In this document: piece by piece, positions 52,834-61,736 of the stretch
Numbering within the stretch: the first letter of the stretch is position 1
Layout: each line of letters starts with the position of its first letter
Source of the DNA: Halomicrobium salinisoli
GTDB lineage: Archaea; Halobacteriota; Halobacteria; Halobacteriales; Haloarculaceae
DNA length: 64,000 nt
Direction of reading: 5' to 3'
Assembly: GCF_020405185.1 (NCBI RefSeq)
Contig: NZ_CP084463.1
Location: 1,736,001 to 1,800,000, forward strand
The notes under the pieces: generated by a model
Databases searched by the model: none
Seen by the model: only the letters and a program-made list of their open reading frames with translations
What the model was told of the DNA's origin: nothing
Position numbers and translations under genes: made by a program

Positions 52834-54498
52834 TCACAGCCGCTTGCTGACGTACGGCCCGTCCTGCCGATACCCCAGCTTCTCGCGGTAGTACTGGCGG
52901 ACGCCGATGCCGGAGATGACCGCGAGCTTGTCGAACCCGGCGTCGGCGGCGCGCTCCTCGGCCTCGCGGAGGAGGCGGCGGCCGTAGCCCTGGTGCTGGT
53001 GGTCGTCCTCGGTCTCTGCGGCCTGGCCGACGCCGACCTGGCTGCCGTAGACGTGGAGTTCGCGGACGATGGCGGCGTTCTCGAGTTCCCGCCGGACGGG
53101 GTCGTTGGGGAACCGCAGCCGACAGAAGCCCACGAGGAGGTCCTTCTCGCGGTCCTCGAAGGAGATGAAGTGCTCCGTGCCGCCGCCGGACTCGTAGGTG
53201 GTCGTGTCGAGAGTAATCTCCTCGGGGTCCTCGTCGTTCATCCCGACCTCGCGACAGCGGATGCAGTCGCAGGTCCAGCCGTGTTCCTCCATGCGCTGGC
53301 GGGCCAGCTGTCGGAGGTTGGACTTCCAGACGCCGCCCTCGATGAAGTCGGCGGGGATGTCCCGCTGGACGCGCTGGAGGCGCGTGTACTCCGGGATCAT
53401 CGACTTGATCTCGGCGACGAGTTCGGCCGCTTCGTCGTTGTTCAGCGGCTCGTACTCGTCGCGGTGCCACCAGTCGTAGACGGCGGTGCCCTCGACGACG
53501 AGGGTGGGGTAGATCTTCAGGTAGTCGGGTCGCCACTCGGACTCCTCGAAGATGCGCCGGAAGTCCTCCAGGCACATCTCCTTGCTCATGCCCGGCTGGC
53601 CGGGCATCATGTGGAAGCCGACCTTGAACCCGGCGTCGCGCAGGCGGCGGTTGGCGTCGATGGAGGCCTGGACGCCGTGCCCGCGGTGCATCTCGCGGTT
53701 GATCCGCTCGAAGGTGGTCTGGACGCCGACCTCGACCTTCGTCCCGCCGAGGTCGAGCATCCGGTCGATCTGCTCGGGGTCGCACCAGTCGGGCTTGGTC
53801 TCGAACGTCGTCGCGACGTTGCGGACGTCCGCCGTCTCGTTCTCGGCGATCACGTCCTCCAGGTACCGGAACTCGTACTCGTCGGGGTCCTCCGCGAAGC
53901 TCTCCTCCTCGGCGGGCGACGGCGGCGCATCGGGGTCGAAGTCGTTCATCGCCTCCAGCGCCCGCTTGACGAACCACTCCTGGTAGTCGTGGCTCCGGGC
54001 GGTCATCGTCCCGCCCATGACGATCAGCTCCGCCTTGTCGACGGGGTGGCCGATCTCGCGGAGCTGGTTCAGTCGGAGCGTCACCTGTCCGTAGGGGTCG
54101 TAGTCGTTCTGCTCCCCGCGCGCGGCCGCGGGCTCGTGGCCCGTGTAGCTCTGGGCCGAGGAGAACTCCGAGTCGGGGCCGCCCGGGCAGTAGAGGCACT
54201 TCCCGTGCGGGCAGCGGTGCGGGGAGGTCATGATCGCGATGGGCGAGACGCCCGACGCCGTCCGGACGGGCTTGCGCCGCAGGACCGCCTCGAGCTCCTC
54301 GCGGCGCTCCTGGGGCGCGTAGTCCATCAGCTCCGAGTTCTTGGGCACCTTCGGCGAGGAGTGCTCCGAGCAGACCTCCATCTTCGCGCTCTCGACGTCC
54401 TCGCGCTCGAGATCGCCCGAGAGGATCCGCTCGACCAGTTCCTCGCAGACCCGCTCGAAGGCCTCTGTCTCCGTCGGGTCCGTCGACTCGGTGCTCAT
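52834..54498 (-). CDS. elp3: Elp3-family tRNA wobble-uridine modification enzyme
   Basis: Predicted 554 residues. The radical SAM site is Cys96, Cys101, Cys104 (CPHGKCLYCPGG); GGTMTARSHDYQEWFVK and VEVGVQTTFERINREMHRGH are Elp3 signatures, and the C-terminal acetyltransferase domain has HQHQGYGRRLLREAEERA. Adds carboxymethyl groups at U34 of tRNA using SAM and acetyl-CoA. Full length; one acidic insert near 205-225. A partial duplicate of its 3' end lies downstream. Confidence 0.95.
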   Translation of the reverse strand: MSTESTDPTETEAFERVCEELVERILSGDLEREDVESAKMEVCSEHSSPKVPKNSELMDYAPQERREELEAVLRRKPVRTASGVSPIAIMTSPHRCPHGKCLYCPGGPDSEFSSAQSYTGHEPAAARGEQNDYDPYGQVTLRLNQLREIGHPVDKAELIVMGGTMTARSHDYQEWFVKRALEAMNDFDPDAPPSPAEEESFAEDPDEYEFRYLEDVIAENETADVRNVATTFETKPDWCDPEQIDRMLDLGGTKVEVGVQTTFERINREMHRGHGVQASIDANRRLRDAGFKVGFHMMPGQPGMSKEMCLEDFRRIFEESEWRPDYLKIYPTLVVEGTAVYDWWHRDEYEPLNNDEAAELVAEIKSMIPEYTRLQRVQRDIPADFIEGGVWKSNLRQLARQRMEEHGWTCDCIRCREVGMNDEDPEEITLDTTTYESGGGTEHFISFEDREKDLLVGFCRLRFPNDPVRRELENAAIVRELHVYGSQVGVGQAAETEDDHQHQGYGRRLLREAEERAADAGFDKLAVISGIGVRQYYREKLGYRQDGPYVSKRL

Positions 54499-54591
54499 CG
54501 TGTTGTCTCTGAGTGGTCGTCTCGCGCGAATAAGCGTGTCGCTCCCGTGGAGCGCGCTGGGTCTCACACGTCGTCGCCGGAGATGGTCGGC

Positions 54592-55395
54592 TCACTCCGC
54601 GTCCGAGTGCGGATCCTCCGGGGCCATCAGACGGGCGAGCCACCCCGGATCGGTCGATTGCTCCGCGCTGAACCGGCCCCACTCGACGCCGATCTTGATG
54701 GCGAACCAGCCGCCGTAGACCATCGCCAGGAACGCCGCGGTGGCGGCCTCGGACGAGACCGCCGTGGCGATGAAAAAGGCCGAGAACAGCGTTATCCCCA
54801 TCCAGAGGAGCATAGCACTGCCCAGGACGGCGACGACGCGAAGCGGGACGTCGAGGACCGTCTGCGGGGACAGCGACTCGTACCTGCCCGGCTCGAAGTA
54901 TCGCTGGTGCGCCTCGTACACGTGCGACCCGGCGGCCACGAACAGCGACCCGAGTACCATCGGGGACTGCAGCGCGACCATCGATCGCCCGCCGCCGAGA
55001 AGCGTGTCGAGGAGACCGTAGCCGAACGTGAGGAAGACGAGGCCGAAGACGAGCGACATCGCCACGACGCCGACGTTCCGGGGATACACCGGCGGTAGCC
55101 GCCCGTGTACCGTGATCGGCCGGAGCTGGTCGAGCCATCCCTCGCCGGCGTACCCGTCCTCGCCGATACCGGGTAGCCGAACTCTCCGGCCGTCCGTGAC
55201 GATCTTCCCCTGGGCGAACAGCGAACAGCCGGCGTAGACGACCAGCAGTGCCAGCAGGTCGACCCAGTAGAACAGGTACAGCGTCGACAGATTCCAGCCG
55301 AGCCAGAGGACCCCCGCGACCGGAAGCAGATTGGTGGCGAGGACCGGAGCGAACCCGGCGAGGCCGTCGGCGTCGCTTCTCCGTGGTCGTATCAT
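54592..55395 (-). CDS. DUF6498-type membrane protein
   Basis: Predicted 267 residues with about seven hydrophobic helices: LATNLLPVAGVLWLGWNLST, LYLFYWVDLLALLVVYAGC, VVAMSLVFGLVFLTFGYGLL, LRVVAVLGSAMLLWMGITLF and others. LYLFYWVDLLALL is the family hallmark. Unknown function, possibly a membrane sensor. Followed on the minus strand by elp3 with a gap of about 90 bases. Confidence 0.72.
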   Translation of the reverse strand: MIRPRRSDADGLAGFAPVLATNLLPVAGVLWLGWNLSTLYLFYWVDLLALLVVYAGCSLFAQGKIVTDGRRVRLPGIGEDGYAGEGWLDQLRPITVHGRLPPVYPRNVGVVAMSLVFGLVFLTFGYGLLDTLLGGGRSMVALQSPMVLGSLFVAAGSHVYEAHQRYFEPGRYESLSPQTVLDVPLRVVAVLGSAMLLWMGITLFSAFFIATAVSSEAATAAFLAMVYGGWFAIKIGVEWGRFSAEQSTDPGWLARLMAPEDPHSDAE

Positions 55396-55555
55396 CTGCC
55401 GTACCAGACTTTCTATCTCGGAGTTAAATTTACTCTGCTGTTAGTGGATCAGGGGGCATCGACCAGACGGAGATACTTCGACAGACGGAGCGGCGTCGTA
55501 TCGGGACACCGACGGTAGCAGAAAAGTGATATCCCACCGACCAGTACCGCGACGT

Positions 55556-55690
55556 ATGTCCGGTGACGAAGAGTCCGACGAGCCGCCGTACTCGCGGTCG
55601 CGCAACCGCGTCTTCTGCGCCACGCCCGGGATGAACCTCACTGGCGGTAGTCTACTGAAAGGCGTCCAGAAACTGTTCGGGTCCGACTGA
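55556..55690 (+). CDS. VFC-motif microprotein, copy A
   Basis: Predicted 44 residues, a single-Cys peptide: acidic head MSGDEESDEPPYSRSRN, then RVFCATPGMNLTGG and a basic amphipathic tail ending in GSD. A TATA-like AAGTGATAT lies about 27 bases upstream. A paralogue (copy B) starts 197 bases downstream with the same VFC-x-T-x-x-M core and -SD end. Too short for a standard gene call. No family recognised. Confidence 0.55.
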   Translation: MSGDEESDEPPYSRSRNRVFCATPGMNLTGGSLLKGVQKLFGSD

Positions 55691-55886
55691 TCGGTCTCGG
55701 CCCACGCGAGTCCCCGTTCGCTCGCTGGGCCTCACTGGCTCGGCCGCGGGAGCCGCGGTCGGTCTCGTCTGCTGCATGCCGATGGCCTCTCTCGGATGCC
55801 GACGACACCGACGGGCGGCGGACGGTCGTGTCTGTGCTGCGCACAGGACCGGGACCATGAATAGCGGAGAGCGACCAGAACGGGCT

Positions 55887-56012
55887 ATGGCAGCCGACGA
55901 CGAGACCGACGACCTCTCGCGCCCGCCGTTCCGCGGCTGCGTCTTCTGCTACACGGCGGAGATGAGCGTCTACGGCGCCCGGAAGGCCGCTCGTGCGCTC
56001 CGGTCCGACTGA
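55887..56012 (+). CDS. VFC-motif microprotein, copy B
   Basis: Predicted 41 residues: acidic head MAADDETDDLSRPPF, core RGCVFCYTAEMSVYGARKAA and end ALRSD. It shares VFC-x-T-x-x-M and -SD with copy A and has a second Cys two residues earlier. A GAATAG TATA-like element lies about 28 bases upstream. The stop codon touches the stop of the converging membrane gene (56013). Two such peptides side by side suggest selection for the product. Confidence 0.5.
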   Translation: MAADDETDDLSRPPFRGCVFCYTAEMSVYGARKAARALRSD

Positions 56013-56339
56013 TCACTGCCCGGCGATCTCCGTCGTCGCCCGGTGATACCCGCAGGCGTACCCGAGCCACAGCAGCGCCGCCGGAACGGCGACGAACGTC
56101 AGGGCGTCGAACACGGTGGCGTAGAAGACCACCGTCTGGCCGATCGAGCCGACTCGCGGGAACCACGCGGGAAACCCGCCACCTGACACCGCCGTCTCGA
56201 CGACCCGCGTCAGCACGACCTCGCCGGCAGCGATCACGGCGACCAGTGCACCGAGGACGGCCAGCGCCGTCCGGGGGGAGGGGTCGCTCCGAAGGGACAG
56301 GTCAGGGATCACGTGTCCGATCGACCGCCGGAGCGTCAT
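56013..56339 (-). CDS. Small membrane protein with two or three helices
   Basis: Predicted 108 residues. Hydrophobic segments TALAVLGALVAVIAAGEVVL and VFYATVFDALTFVAVPAALL flank a loop with a Gly/Phe-rich stretch (GGGFPAWFPRV). Charged N-terminal helix precedes. Its stop codon abuts that of microprotein copy B. Unknown function. Confidence 0.6.
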   Translation of the reverse strand: MTLRRSIGHVIPDLSLRSDPSPRTALAVLGALVAVIAAGEVVLTRVVETAVSGGGFPAWFPRVGSIGQTVVFYATVFDALTFVAVPAALLWLGYACGYHRATTEIAGQ

Positions 56340-56357
56340 AAACCTACCTCCGGGTCG

Positions 56358-56843
56358 TCACTCGTCGTTCCAGTAGGGCACCTCGGCGTCGGCGTCGAGG
56401 TACGTCGAGATGCTCCGCTCGTCGGAGGGACCGCCCGGCGCGGCGCCGGCGTAGAGGCCGACCTTGCCGTCGTCGGGATAGACGGTAACGTCCGGCTCGT
56501 TCATCGTCGAGACCGCCAGGTAGCGGAGGCCGTCGTCGCCGGCTTCGACCTCGTGGGCGCTCTCCTCGCCGCCTGGGAGCGCGACGTAGTCGCCGGGGGT
56601 GAGGTCGTGTTCCGCCTCTTCGGGCCCGAGCGTCAGCGTGCCGCTGCCCTCGAGGACGAAGAGCGCTTCCTCGTTGCCCTCGTGGTAGTGGCGGAGCCAC
56701 GTCTGCTTGCCCGGCGGCACGTCGTAGAGGCTCGCGCCGAGTTCCTCGCTGCCGGCGGCGCGGCCGATGCGCTTCCGGCGGAAGGTGCGGTCGCCGTGCT
56801 CGTAGTCGGTCCACTCCAGATCGCTCTCGTTGACAGGTCCCAT
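56358..56843 (-). CDS. Cupin-domain protein
   Basis: Predicted 161 residues. A single beta-barrel with metal ligands in RHYHEGNEEALFVLEGSG (His52, His54, Glu58) and ESAHEVEAGD (His). The fold binds one metal; it is likely a small isomerase, dioxygenase or metabolite-binding protein. TLGPEEAEHDLTPGDYVALP is the second cupin motif. Not assignable further. Confidence 0.82.
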   Translation of the reverse strand: MGPVNESDLEWTDYEHGDRTFRRKRIGRAAGSEELGASLYDVPPGKQTWLRHYHEGNEEALFVLEGSGTLTLGPEEAEHDLTPGDYVALPGGEESAHEVEAGDDGLRYLAVSTMNEPDVTVYPDDGKVGLYAGAAPGGPSDERSISTYLDADAEVPYWNDE

Positions 56844-56912
56844 GCGGCCGGCGTCGGCCGCTGTCGAGAAGTAGATTCCGCTCGTCCGGTCTTCCGGTCG
56901 TCCGTTAGCCGC

Positions 56913-59201
56913 TCAGACGCGGTCGGCGACGGCGTCCAGCGCGGCGTCGAGGACGGCGTCGCGCTCGCCGGCGAGGAAGCGGATCGATCCCTCGCGGGCG
57001 CTGCGGGCGCCGACGCCGGCCTCGGGGACCTGGTCGGCCACCTCGTCGGCCAGGTCGTGGACGTCGACGTCGGCGTCGGAGCGGACGTACAGCGCGTCCT
57101 CGTCGACGCCGACCAGCGCGTCCACGCCGGCGCCCTCCTGGCGGTACAGCTCGTCCAGCAGGAGCGTCTCCGGCGGGAAGTCAAAGCGGTGGGTGAACGC
57201 GTCCGTGTCGAGGACGGCGATGTCGGCGTCGCCGACCTGCTCCTCGTCGAGGTTGGCCACGGCCGTGTCGACCTCGGTCTGGAGCTTCGTCCGGAACTGC
57301 TCGGCGACGTTGCCGGCCAGCCCGGTGACGTCCTCGTCGTCGTCGCCGAACAGCAGGTCGATGATCAGCTCGCGCTTGTCCTCGTAGGACTGGTAGTAGG
57401 CCTCCAGCGCGACGGCCTCGCGGAGCTGCTCGATGGCCTCGGGATCGTAGCCGGCCTCGGCGGCGGCCGAGAGGTACGGCTCGGGCGTGTCGTCCCAGAA
57501 GCTCACCGCGGGCAGGTGGACGAGGTCGTCGCGGACCGCCTCGTTGACGTGGGCGGCGACGTTGGCGGCCAGCGCGGTCGTCGTCGTCGGCGGCGCGTCG
57601 GCCACCGACGGGCTCACGAGCGTCTCGACGGCGTCGGCGACCTCGTCGTCGGCCACGGCGTCGTCGACGACGACGCGGGGCGCGCCGTAGACGTCAAGCA
57701 GCTCGAACCCGTCGAGGCTCTCGCGGGTGCTGCCGGCGGCGACGAACACGAACAGGGGGAGCTTCTCGTCGTGGCGCTCCCGGTTCTCCAGCATGTTCGT
57801 CGCGTCCTTGGTGGCGTCGTTCATGTCGTAGACGCCGCCCTCCAGCGGCCGGCGGTCGAAGTAGTGGTACTGGGCGTCGGACTGGCGGTGCTCCTCGCCG
57901 ACCAGCGGGAGCGTCGCCCGCTCGAGGGCGACGCCGGCCGCGTAGCCGTCCGCGGTGGCGGAGTGGCGCACGATGACCGGCCGGTCGGTGATGACGGCCT
58001 TCCGGACGGCCGTCGCGGCGTCGATCAGCTCGTCGCTCAGCGCGTCGATGGCGGGATCGTCGGCCAGCGGTTCCACGGCGCTGGGCCGGGCGCGCTCGTC
58101 GAGCGCGTCGGCCATCCGCTGCTCGACCTCGCTGCGCTCCTCGTCGTCGAGGACGTCGAGCGCCTCGGTCTCGACCTGGATCTCGCCGCGGCGCCGGCGG
58201 ACCTCGCCGTCCAGGCGGACGACGTCGTCCTCGACCACGTCGGGGTAGGCGCGAACGCCCGCCTCGACGAAGGCGGCGCAGTCGACGGTGCCGGTCTCGT
58301 CGCGGACCTGGAACACCGTCGGGCCGCTCGTCTGGCGGACGCCGACGACCTCGCCCTCGAGGCGGACGTCGTCGCCGACGCGGTCCTCGAGGTCTTCCAC
58401 GCGGACGTGCGGGAGTTCGTCCCCGCTCGTCGCGGCCTCCTCGCCGTCCGACTCGCTGCGCTCCTCCACGACGGCACCGGCGTCGGCGGTGGCCTCCGAC
58501 TCGGTGGAGCCCTCGCCGACGACGCTGGCGCTCTGCTCGGCGCGCTGGTCGGTGTCGGCCCGGCTCACGCGGCTCTCGGTCGACTCGGCGGAGTCGACGT
58601 CCGGCTGGCGGGCCTCGACGTCGCTCTCGTCGGCCTCGCTGCCGTCACTTCCGCTCGTCGTCTCCGTCCCGCCGTCGCTCTCGCTGCTCGCAGCTCCGTC
58701 GCTCGCGGTGCTTGAGGGCTCGGTGCGCTCGCCCTCACTGCTCGCGGTTTCACCGCTCGCTGATGTCGAGGCCTCCCCGCGGTCGGCCTCACTGTCCTCA
58801 TTTCCCTCCTCGACCTCCTCGGCCAGTCGGGCGTGGTCGAACTCGGGGTCGTCGATCAGCGTGCCGCGGAACTCCCGCTCGGCCTGGCGGATCGACCAGC
58901 CGAGGTCGACGTTGCCGTTGTCGCGGACGTTCTTGACCTTGACGTAGACCGTCTCGCCCGGCTCCCAGTCCAGCGAGTCGAGCCGCTGGTCCAGTTCGCT
59001 CCTGTGCAGGAGGCCGGTCACTCGGTCGCCGATGTCGACGAAGACGCCGAACTCGGCGAAGCCGTCGACGGTACCGCGGTAGTATCGATTCACCGATAGC
59101 TGCTCGGGGTTGTCGCCCCTGAACTCGAACAGGACGTCCTCCTCGTGGAGGTCACAGATGTGACCGTCCACGGACTTCCCGCAGATGATACACGAACCCA
59201 T
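56913..59201 (-). CDS. RecJ-like DHH-family protein with Zn-knuckle, S1 and OB domains
   Basis: Predicted 762 residues. A zinc knuckle Cys4, Cys7, Cys16, His19 opens the protein, followed by an S1 domain (about 37-100, GTVDGFAEFGVFVDIGD), a Ser/Glu/Thr-rich linker (about 145-270) and an OB/tRNA-anti domain (about 285-370). The DHH-like phosphoesterase core (about 395-760) has RHSATADGYAAGVALE in place of the D-x-D-G motif, so the metal site looks degenerate. Archaeal RecJ-like/GAN proteins join the Cdc45-MCM-GINS complex. Start at ATG 59201. Confidence 0.83.
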   Translation of the reverse strand: MGSCIICGKSVDGHICDLHEEDVLFEFRGDNPEQLSVNRYYRGTVDGFAEFGVFVDIGDRVTGLLHRSELDQRLDSLDWEPGETVYVKVKNVRDNGNVDLGWSIRQAEREFRGTLIDDPEFDHARLAEEVEEGNEDSEADRGEASTSASGETASSEGERTEPSSTASDGAASSESDGGTETTSGSDGSEADESDVEARQPDVDSAESTESRVSRADTDQRAEQSASVVGEGSTESEATADAGAVVEERSESDGEEAATSGDELPHVRVEDLEDRVGDDVRLEGEVVGVRQTSGPTVFQVRDETGTVDCAAFVEAGVRAYPDVVEDDVVRLDGEVRRRRGEIQVETEALDVLDDEERSEVEQRMADALDERARPSAVEPLADDPAIDALSDELIDAATAVRKAVITDRPVIVRHSATADGYAAGVALERATLPLVGEEHRQSDAQYHYFDRRPLEGGVYDMNDATKDATNMLENRERHDEKLPLFVFVAAGSTRESLDGFELLDVYGAPRVVVDDAVADDEVADAVETLVSPSVADAPPTTTTALAANVAAHVNEAVRDDLVHLPAVSFWDDTPEPYLSAAAEAGYDPEAIEQLREAVALEAYYQSYEDKRELIIDLLFGDDDEDVTGLAGNVAEQFRTKLQTEVDTAVANLDEEQVGDADIAVLDTDAFTHRFDFPPETLLLDELYRQEGAGVDALVGVDEDALYVRSDADVDVHDLADEVADQVPEAGVGARSAREGSIRFLAGERDAVLDAALDAVADRV

Positions 59202-59388
59202 TGAGCGATGTGAGTGGGCCGGCACTAAAACGGTTGTCGGAATCGCTGTCGGCCGGTCCGCGTCCGGCCGTCGGTCCGTCCCGTCGCCGTCGGGCGATCC
59301 GCCGCGGGACCGGGACGCGGGCCGGATCCGCCGCCCCGGCGGCCATTGAAAGGGGCGTTCCGCGATCGGCCGCGGCGACGCCGGACGG

Positions 59389-59652
59389 TCACTCGAAGAC
59401 CGGGCTGTCCTCCTCGAGCATCTCGACGCCGCGGGCGATTTCCCCCGCCTGCTCCGGGTCCAGCGCGACGGTCACGTCGTTGCCCTCGTCGTCCTCGAAG
59501 GCGAGCTTGACGCGTCGGTCTCCGTACTCGCGGACGTCGACGCTGGTGACGTCGTACAGCGTCGCCGACGCGTCCGCGTTCGAGGCGCCGACGTGCTGGA
59601 CGGCGCCGTCCTTGAGTTCGAAGTGGAACTGGTCGAGGTCGAGCGTGAGCAT
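59389..59652 (-). CDS. Small acidic beta-rich protein of unknown function
   Basis: Predicted 87 residues. FHFELKDGAVQHVGASNADAS, LYDVTSVDVREYGDRRVKLA and DVTVALDPEQAGEIARGV alternate hydrophobic positions as in a small PH-like or beta-sandwich domain, ending in a short helix. Probably cytoplasmic. It sits between the YIP1 gene and the RecJ-like gene, all on the same strand. Confidence 0.6.
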   Translation of the reverse strand: MLTLDLDQFHFELKDGAVQHVGASNADASATLYDVTSVDVREYGDRRVKLAFEDDEGNDVTVALDPEQAGEIARGVEMLEEDSPVFE

Positions 59653-59678
59653 GTCTCGACAGTGGGCAGCCGGCGACG

Positions 59679-60293
59679 TTAAAGGTAGCCGACGGCGGCG
59701 ACGCCGCGGAAGCCGTAGCCGAACACCAGCAGCGCCGGGAGCGCGGCCGCGGCGGCCGCCCGCGGCAGGGAGAGGTCGTGGACGACGCTCGTCCCGACGA
59801 CGTACAGCGCCCCGCCCCACAGCACCGCGAGGACGCGCACCGCCGGAATCGGCAGGCCCGCCGCCACGCAGGGCGCGGTGGCGTAGGCGAGTACCTGAAC
59901 GGTCTCGCTGACGCCGCCGCGGTCGGGCGCGATCGGCGCCAGCAGCAGCGTCTGGACCGCGGTGGTGAGGTGGAGTGCGGCGGGCGCGACGAAGACGACT
60001 GTAGCCAGCAGCATCAGCGCGGCCGCCGCCGGCGAGAGGTCGCCGATCACGGGATACGAGAAGGGGGCCAGCGAGACGCGGCCTCGCTCGGCCAGCGCCG
60101 CGAGGGCGAACCGGCTCCCCTCCTCGACGAGCACCACCGTCGCGGCGAACACCAGCCCCGGCGCCTGGTCGGCAGGGCCGACGCCGGTCCGGAAGAACCG
60201 CCGGGGCCGAACGAGAACCTCGAACCACGCGCGGACGAGCGCGACGGGCCCGCGGTCGCGACCGCCCGTCGGATTCTCGACCCACTGGGTCAC
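59679..60293 (-). CDS. YIP1-family membrane protein
   Basis: Predicted 204 residues from a GTG at 60293. MTQWVENPTGGRDRGPVALV and WFEVLVRPRRFFRTGVGPAD start YIP1 proteins in haloarchaea; five hydrophobic helices follow (VFAATVVLVEEGSRFALAAL, LMLLATVVFVAPAALHLTTA and others). The GTG start is preferred over the longer upstream frame, which runs through the tandem repeat. Function unknown; the family sits in membranes and may affect curvature. Confidence 0.78.
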   Translation of the reverse strand: MTQWVENPTGGRDRGPVALVRAWFEVLVRPRRFFRTGVGPADQAPGLVFAATVVLVEEGSRFALAALAERGRVSLAPFSYPVIGDLSPAAAALMLLATVVFVAPAALHLTTAVQTLLLAPIAPDRGGVSETVQVLAYATAPCVAAGLPIPAVRVLAVLWGGALYVVGTSVVHDLSLPRAAAAAALPALLVFGYGFRGVAAVGYL

Positions 60294-60395
60294 CTGCGCC
60301 ACCCCCGGCGGACGGGTTTCCGGTCGCTCGCGGTCATCTCCGGGGGATTGCCGCCGGTCGTACAAATGGGCGTCGGGACGCCCTGCGGAGGGCAG

Positions 60396-60501
60396 TCGTC
60401 GCCTGCCCCGACGATTGACGACTCGCACCGTCGTGCTCGCTGTGTCAATCGTCGCCTGCCCCGCCAACTGACTACTCGCGCCGTCGCGCTCGACGTGTCA
60501 G
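60396..60501. repeat. 53-bp tandem repeat covering the FMN reductase stop codon
   Basis: Two copies, 60396-60448 and 60449-60501, share TCGTCGCCTGCCCCG at their start and CTCGCxCCGTCGxGCTCG in the middle. Each holds an inverted repeat: ATTGAC/GTCAAT in the first and ACTGAC/GTCAGT in the second, a paired (compensatory) change. The TGA of the FMN reductase gene lies in the right arm of copy 2. Confidence 0.8.
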
Positions 60502-61076
60502 TCGTCGGCGCCCGGATTCTCGCAACTCTCCAGACTCGCCGGGTCGGGCTCGATGTTGGCGTACTCGACGGCCTCCCGGCCAAGCGTCCGCACGCGGTCC
60601 TCGGTGCTCTCGTCGGTCAGTTCGTCGCCGCGGAAGGCGTTCGAGGCGCGGGGGATGGCCGCCTGGTGGGGGATGACCCAGCAGTCCAGCGAGCGGCAGA
60701 CCGATCGGAGGTGGTCCAGCGCGGTGATGGGGAAGCTCCCCCCGGCGACGCAGAGGAGGCCGACCGTCTTCTTCTCGAACTCGTCGAAGCCGCAGTAGTC
60801 CAGCGCGTTCTTCAGCGGCGTCGCGTAGGAGCCGTGGTAGACGGGCGTCCCGAGCAGGATGGAGTCGGCCGCTTGCACCTGCTGGCGGAACTGCTCGGCC
60901 TCCCCGGCGTCCTTCTCGTCCGCATCGAACACGGGCAGGTCCCACTCGCGCAGGTCGAGCAGTTCGGTGCTCGCGCCGGCCTCGCCGGCGGCGGCCAGTG
61001 CGATCCGCAGCGCCCGCCGAGTGTAGCTCTCCTCGCGCAGGCTGCCGCAGATGGCCACGACGTGCGTCTCCGTCAT
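60498..61076 (-). CDS. NADPH-dependent FMN reductase
   Basis: Predicted 192 residues. Flavodoxin-like fold with CGSLREESYTRRAL (phosphate-binding loop), GTPVYHGSYATPLKNALDYC (flavin contact) and LLCVAGGSFPITALDHLRSV. Reduces FMN, quinones or metals such as chromate in this family. Cytoplasmic. The 3' end falls in a 53-bp repeat with hairpin potential, which may act as its terminator. Confidence 0.88.
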   Translation of the reverse strand: MTETHVVAICGSLREESYTRRALRIALAAAGEAGASTELLDLREWDLPVFDADEKDAGEAEQFRQQVQAADSILLGTPVYHGSYATPLKNALDYCGFDEFEKKTVGLLCVAGGSFPITALDHLRSVCRSLDCWVIPHQAAIPRASNAFRGDELTDESTEDRVRTLGREAVEYANIEPDPASLESCENPGADD

Positions 61077-61185
61077 GGCCGACCGTTCGCGCCTCTCGTC
61101 AAAAGAGGCTAGGGCTCACGCGGCCCGTGGCGCCGCGTACGGGCAGTCCGCGGCGGGCCGCCGGCCGCGAACGGGCGCGAGCGAG

Positions 61186-61590
61186 TCAGTCCGAAGCGTC
61201 CCCGTCGGCGTCGCCCCGCGGCCACCGGTGTCCCGGGTGCTCGACCGACTGGCAGACGCCGAGCAGCTGCGCGAACGGTTCCGGCGGGTCCCCGTAGCGG
61301 ACGGAGCCGTTGCCGCGGTCGTAGGCGACCAGTCCGGTCTCGTCGAGGTCGGGCAACAGGTCCTCCTGCAGTTCGGACAGCACCGCGAACACCTTCTCCG
61401 TCCCCACCTGCGACGGGTCGGTTCCGGTCTCCCAGGCCGCGACCTCCCGCGCGAGGTAGAGTTCGTTCAGCTCGATGTTGTGATCGGTCTTCACGTAGTA
61501 GCAGACGAACCGCGCCCGCCGGAGCGAGAGGACAGACAGGACTCTATCGAGCTTCCTCGCGTCGCCGGTGTCCGTGTCGAACGCTATCAC
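61186..61590 (-). CDS. DUF7344-type regulatory protein
   Basis: Predicted 134 residues from a GTG at 61590. LDRVLSVLSLRRARFVCYYV and LYLAREVAAWETGTDPSQVG are the winged-helix-like pattern of DUF7344, a haloarchaea-only family, and LLPDLDETGLVAYDRGNGSVRY is the wing. Likely a DNA-binding regulator. Unknown target. Confidence 0.75.
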   Translation of the reverse strand: MIAFDTDTGDARKLDRVLSVLSLRRARFVCYYVKTDHNIELNELYLAREVAAWETGTDPSQVGTEKVFAVLSELQEDLLPDLDETGLVAYDRGNGSVRYGDPPEPFAQLLGVCQSVEHPGHRWPRGDADGDASD

Positions 61591-61736
61591 TGCTGGTTCG
61601 GTACGTGTCGTGTCCGATCGCTCGATGCGACAGTCGGGTAGTCGGGCGCGGGACCGGGAGGCTCACGGGCGAGAGCGCGGCCGTCCGGCGTCACCGCCCG
61701 GCTCCAGCGGCATCCCGCCCGGTGGCGCCTCCACTG

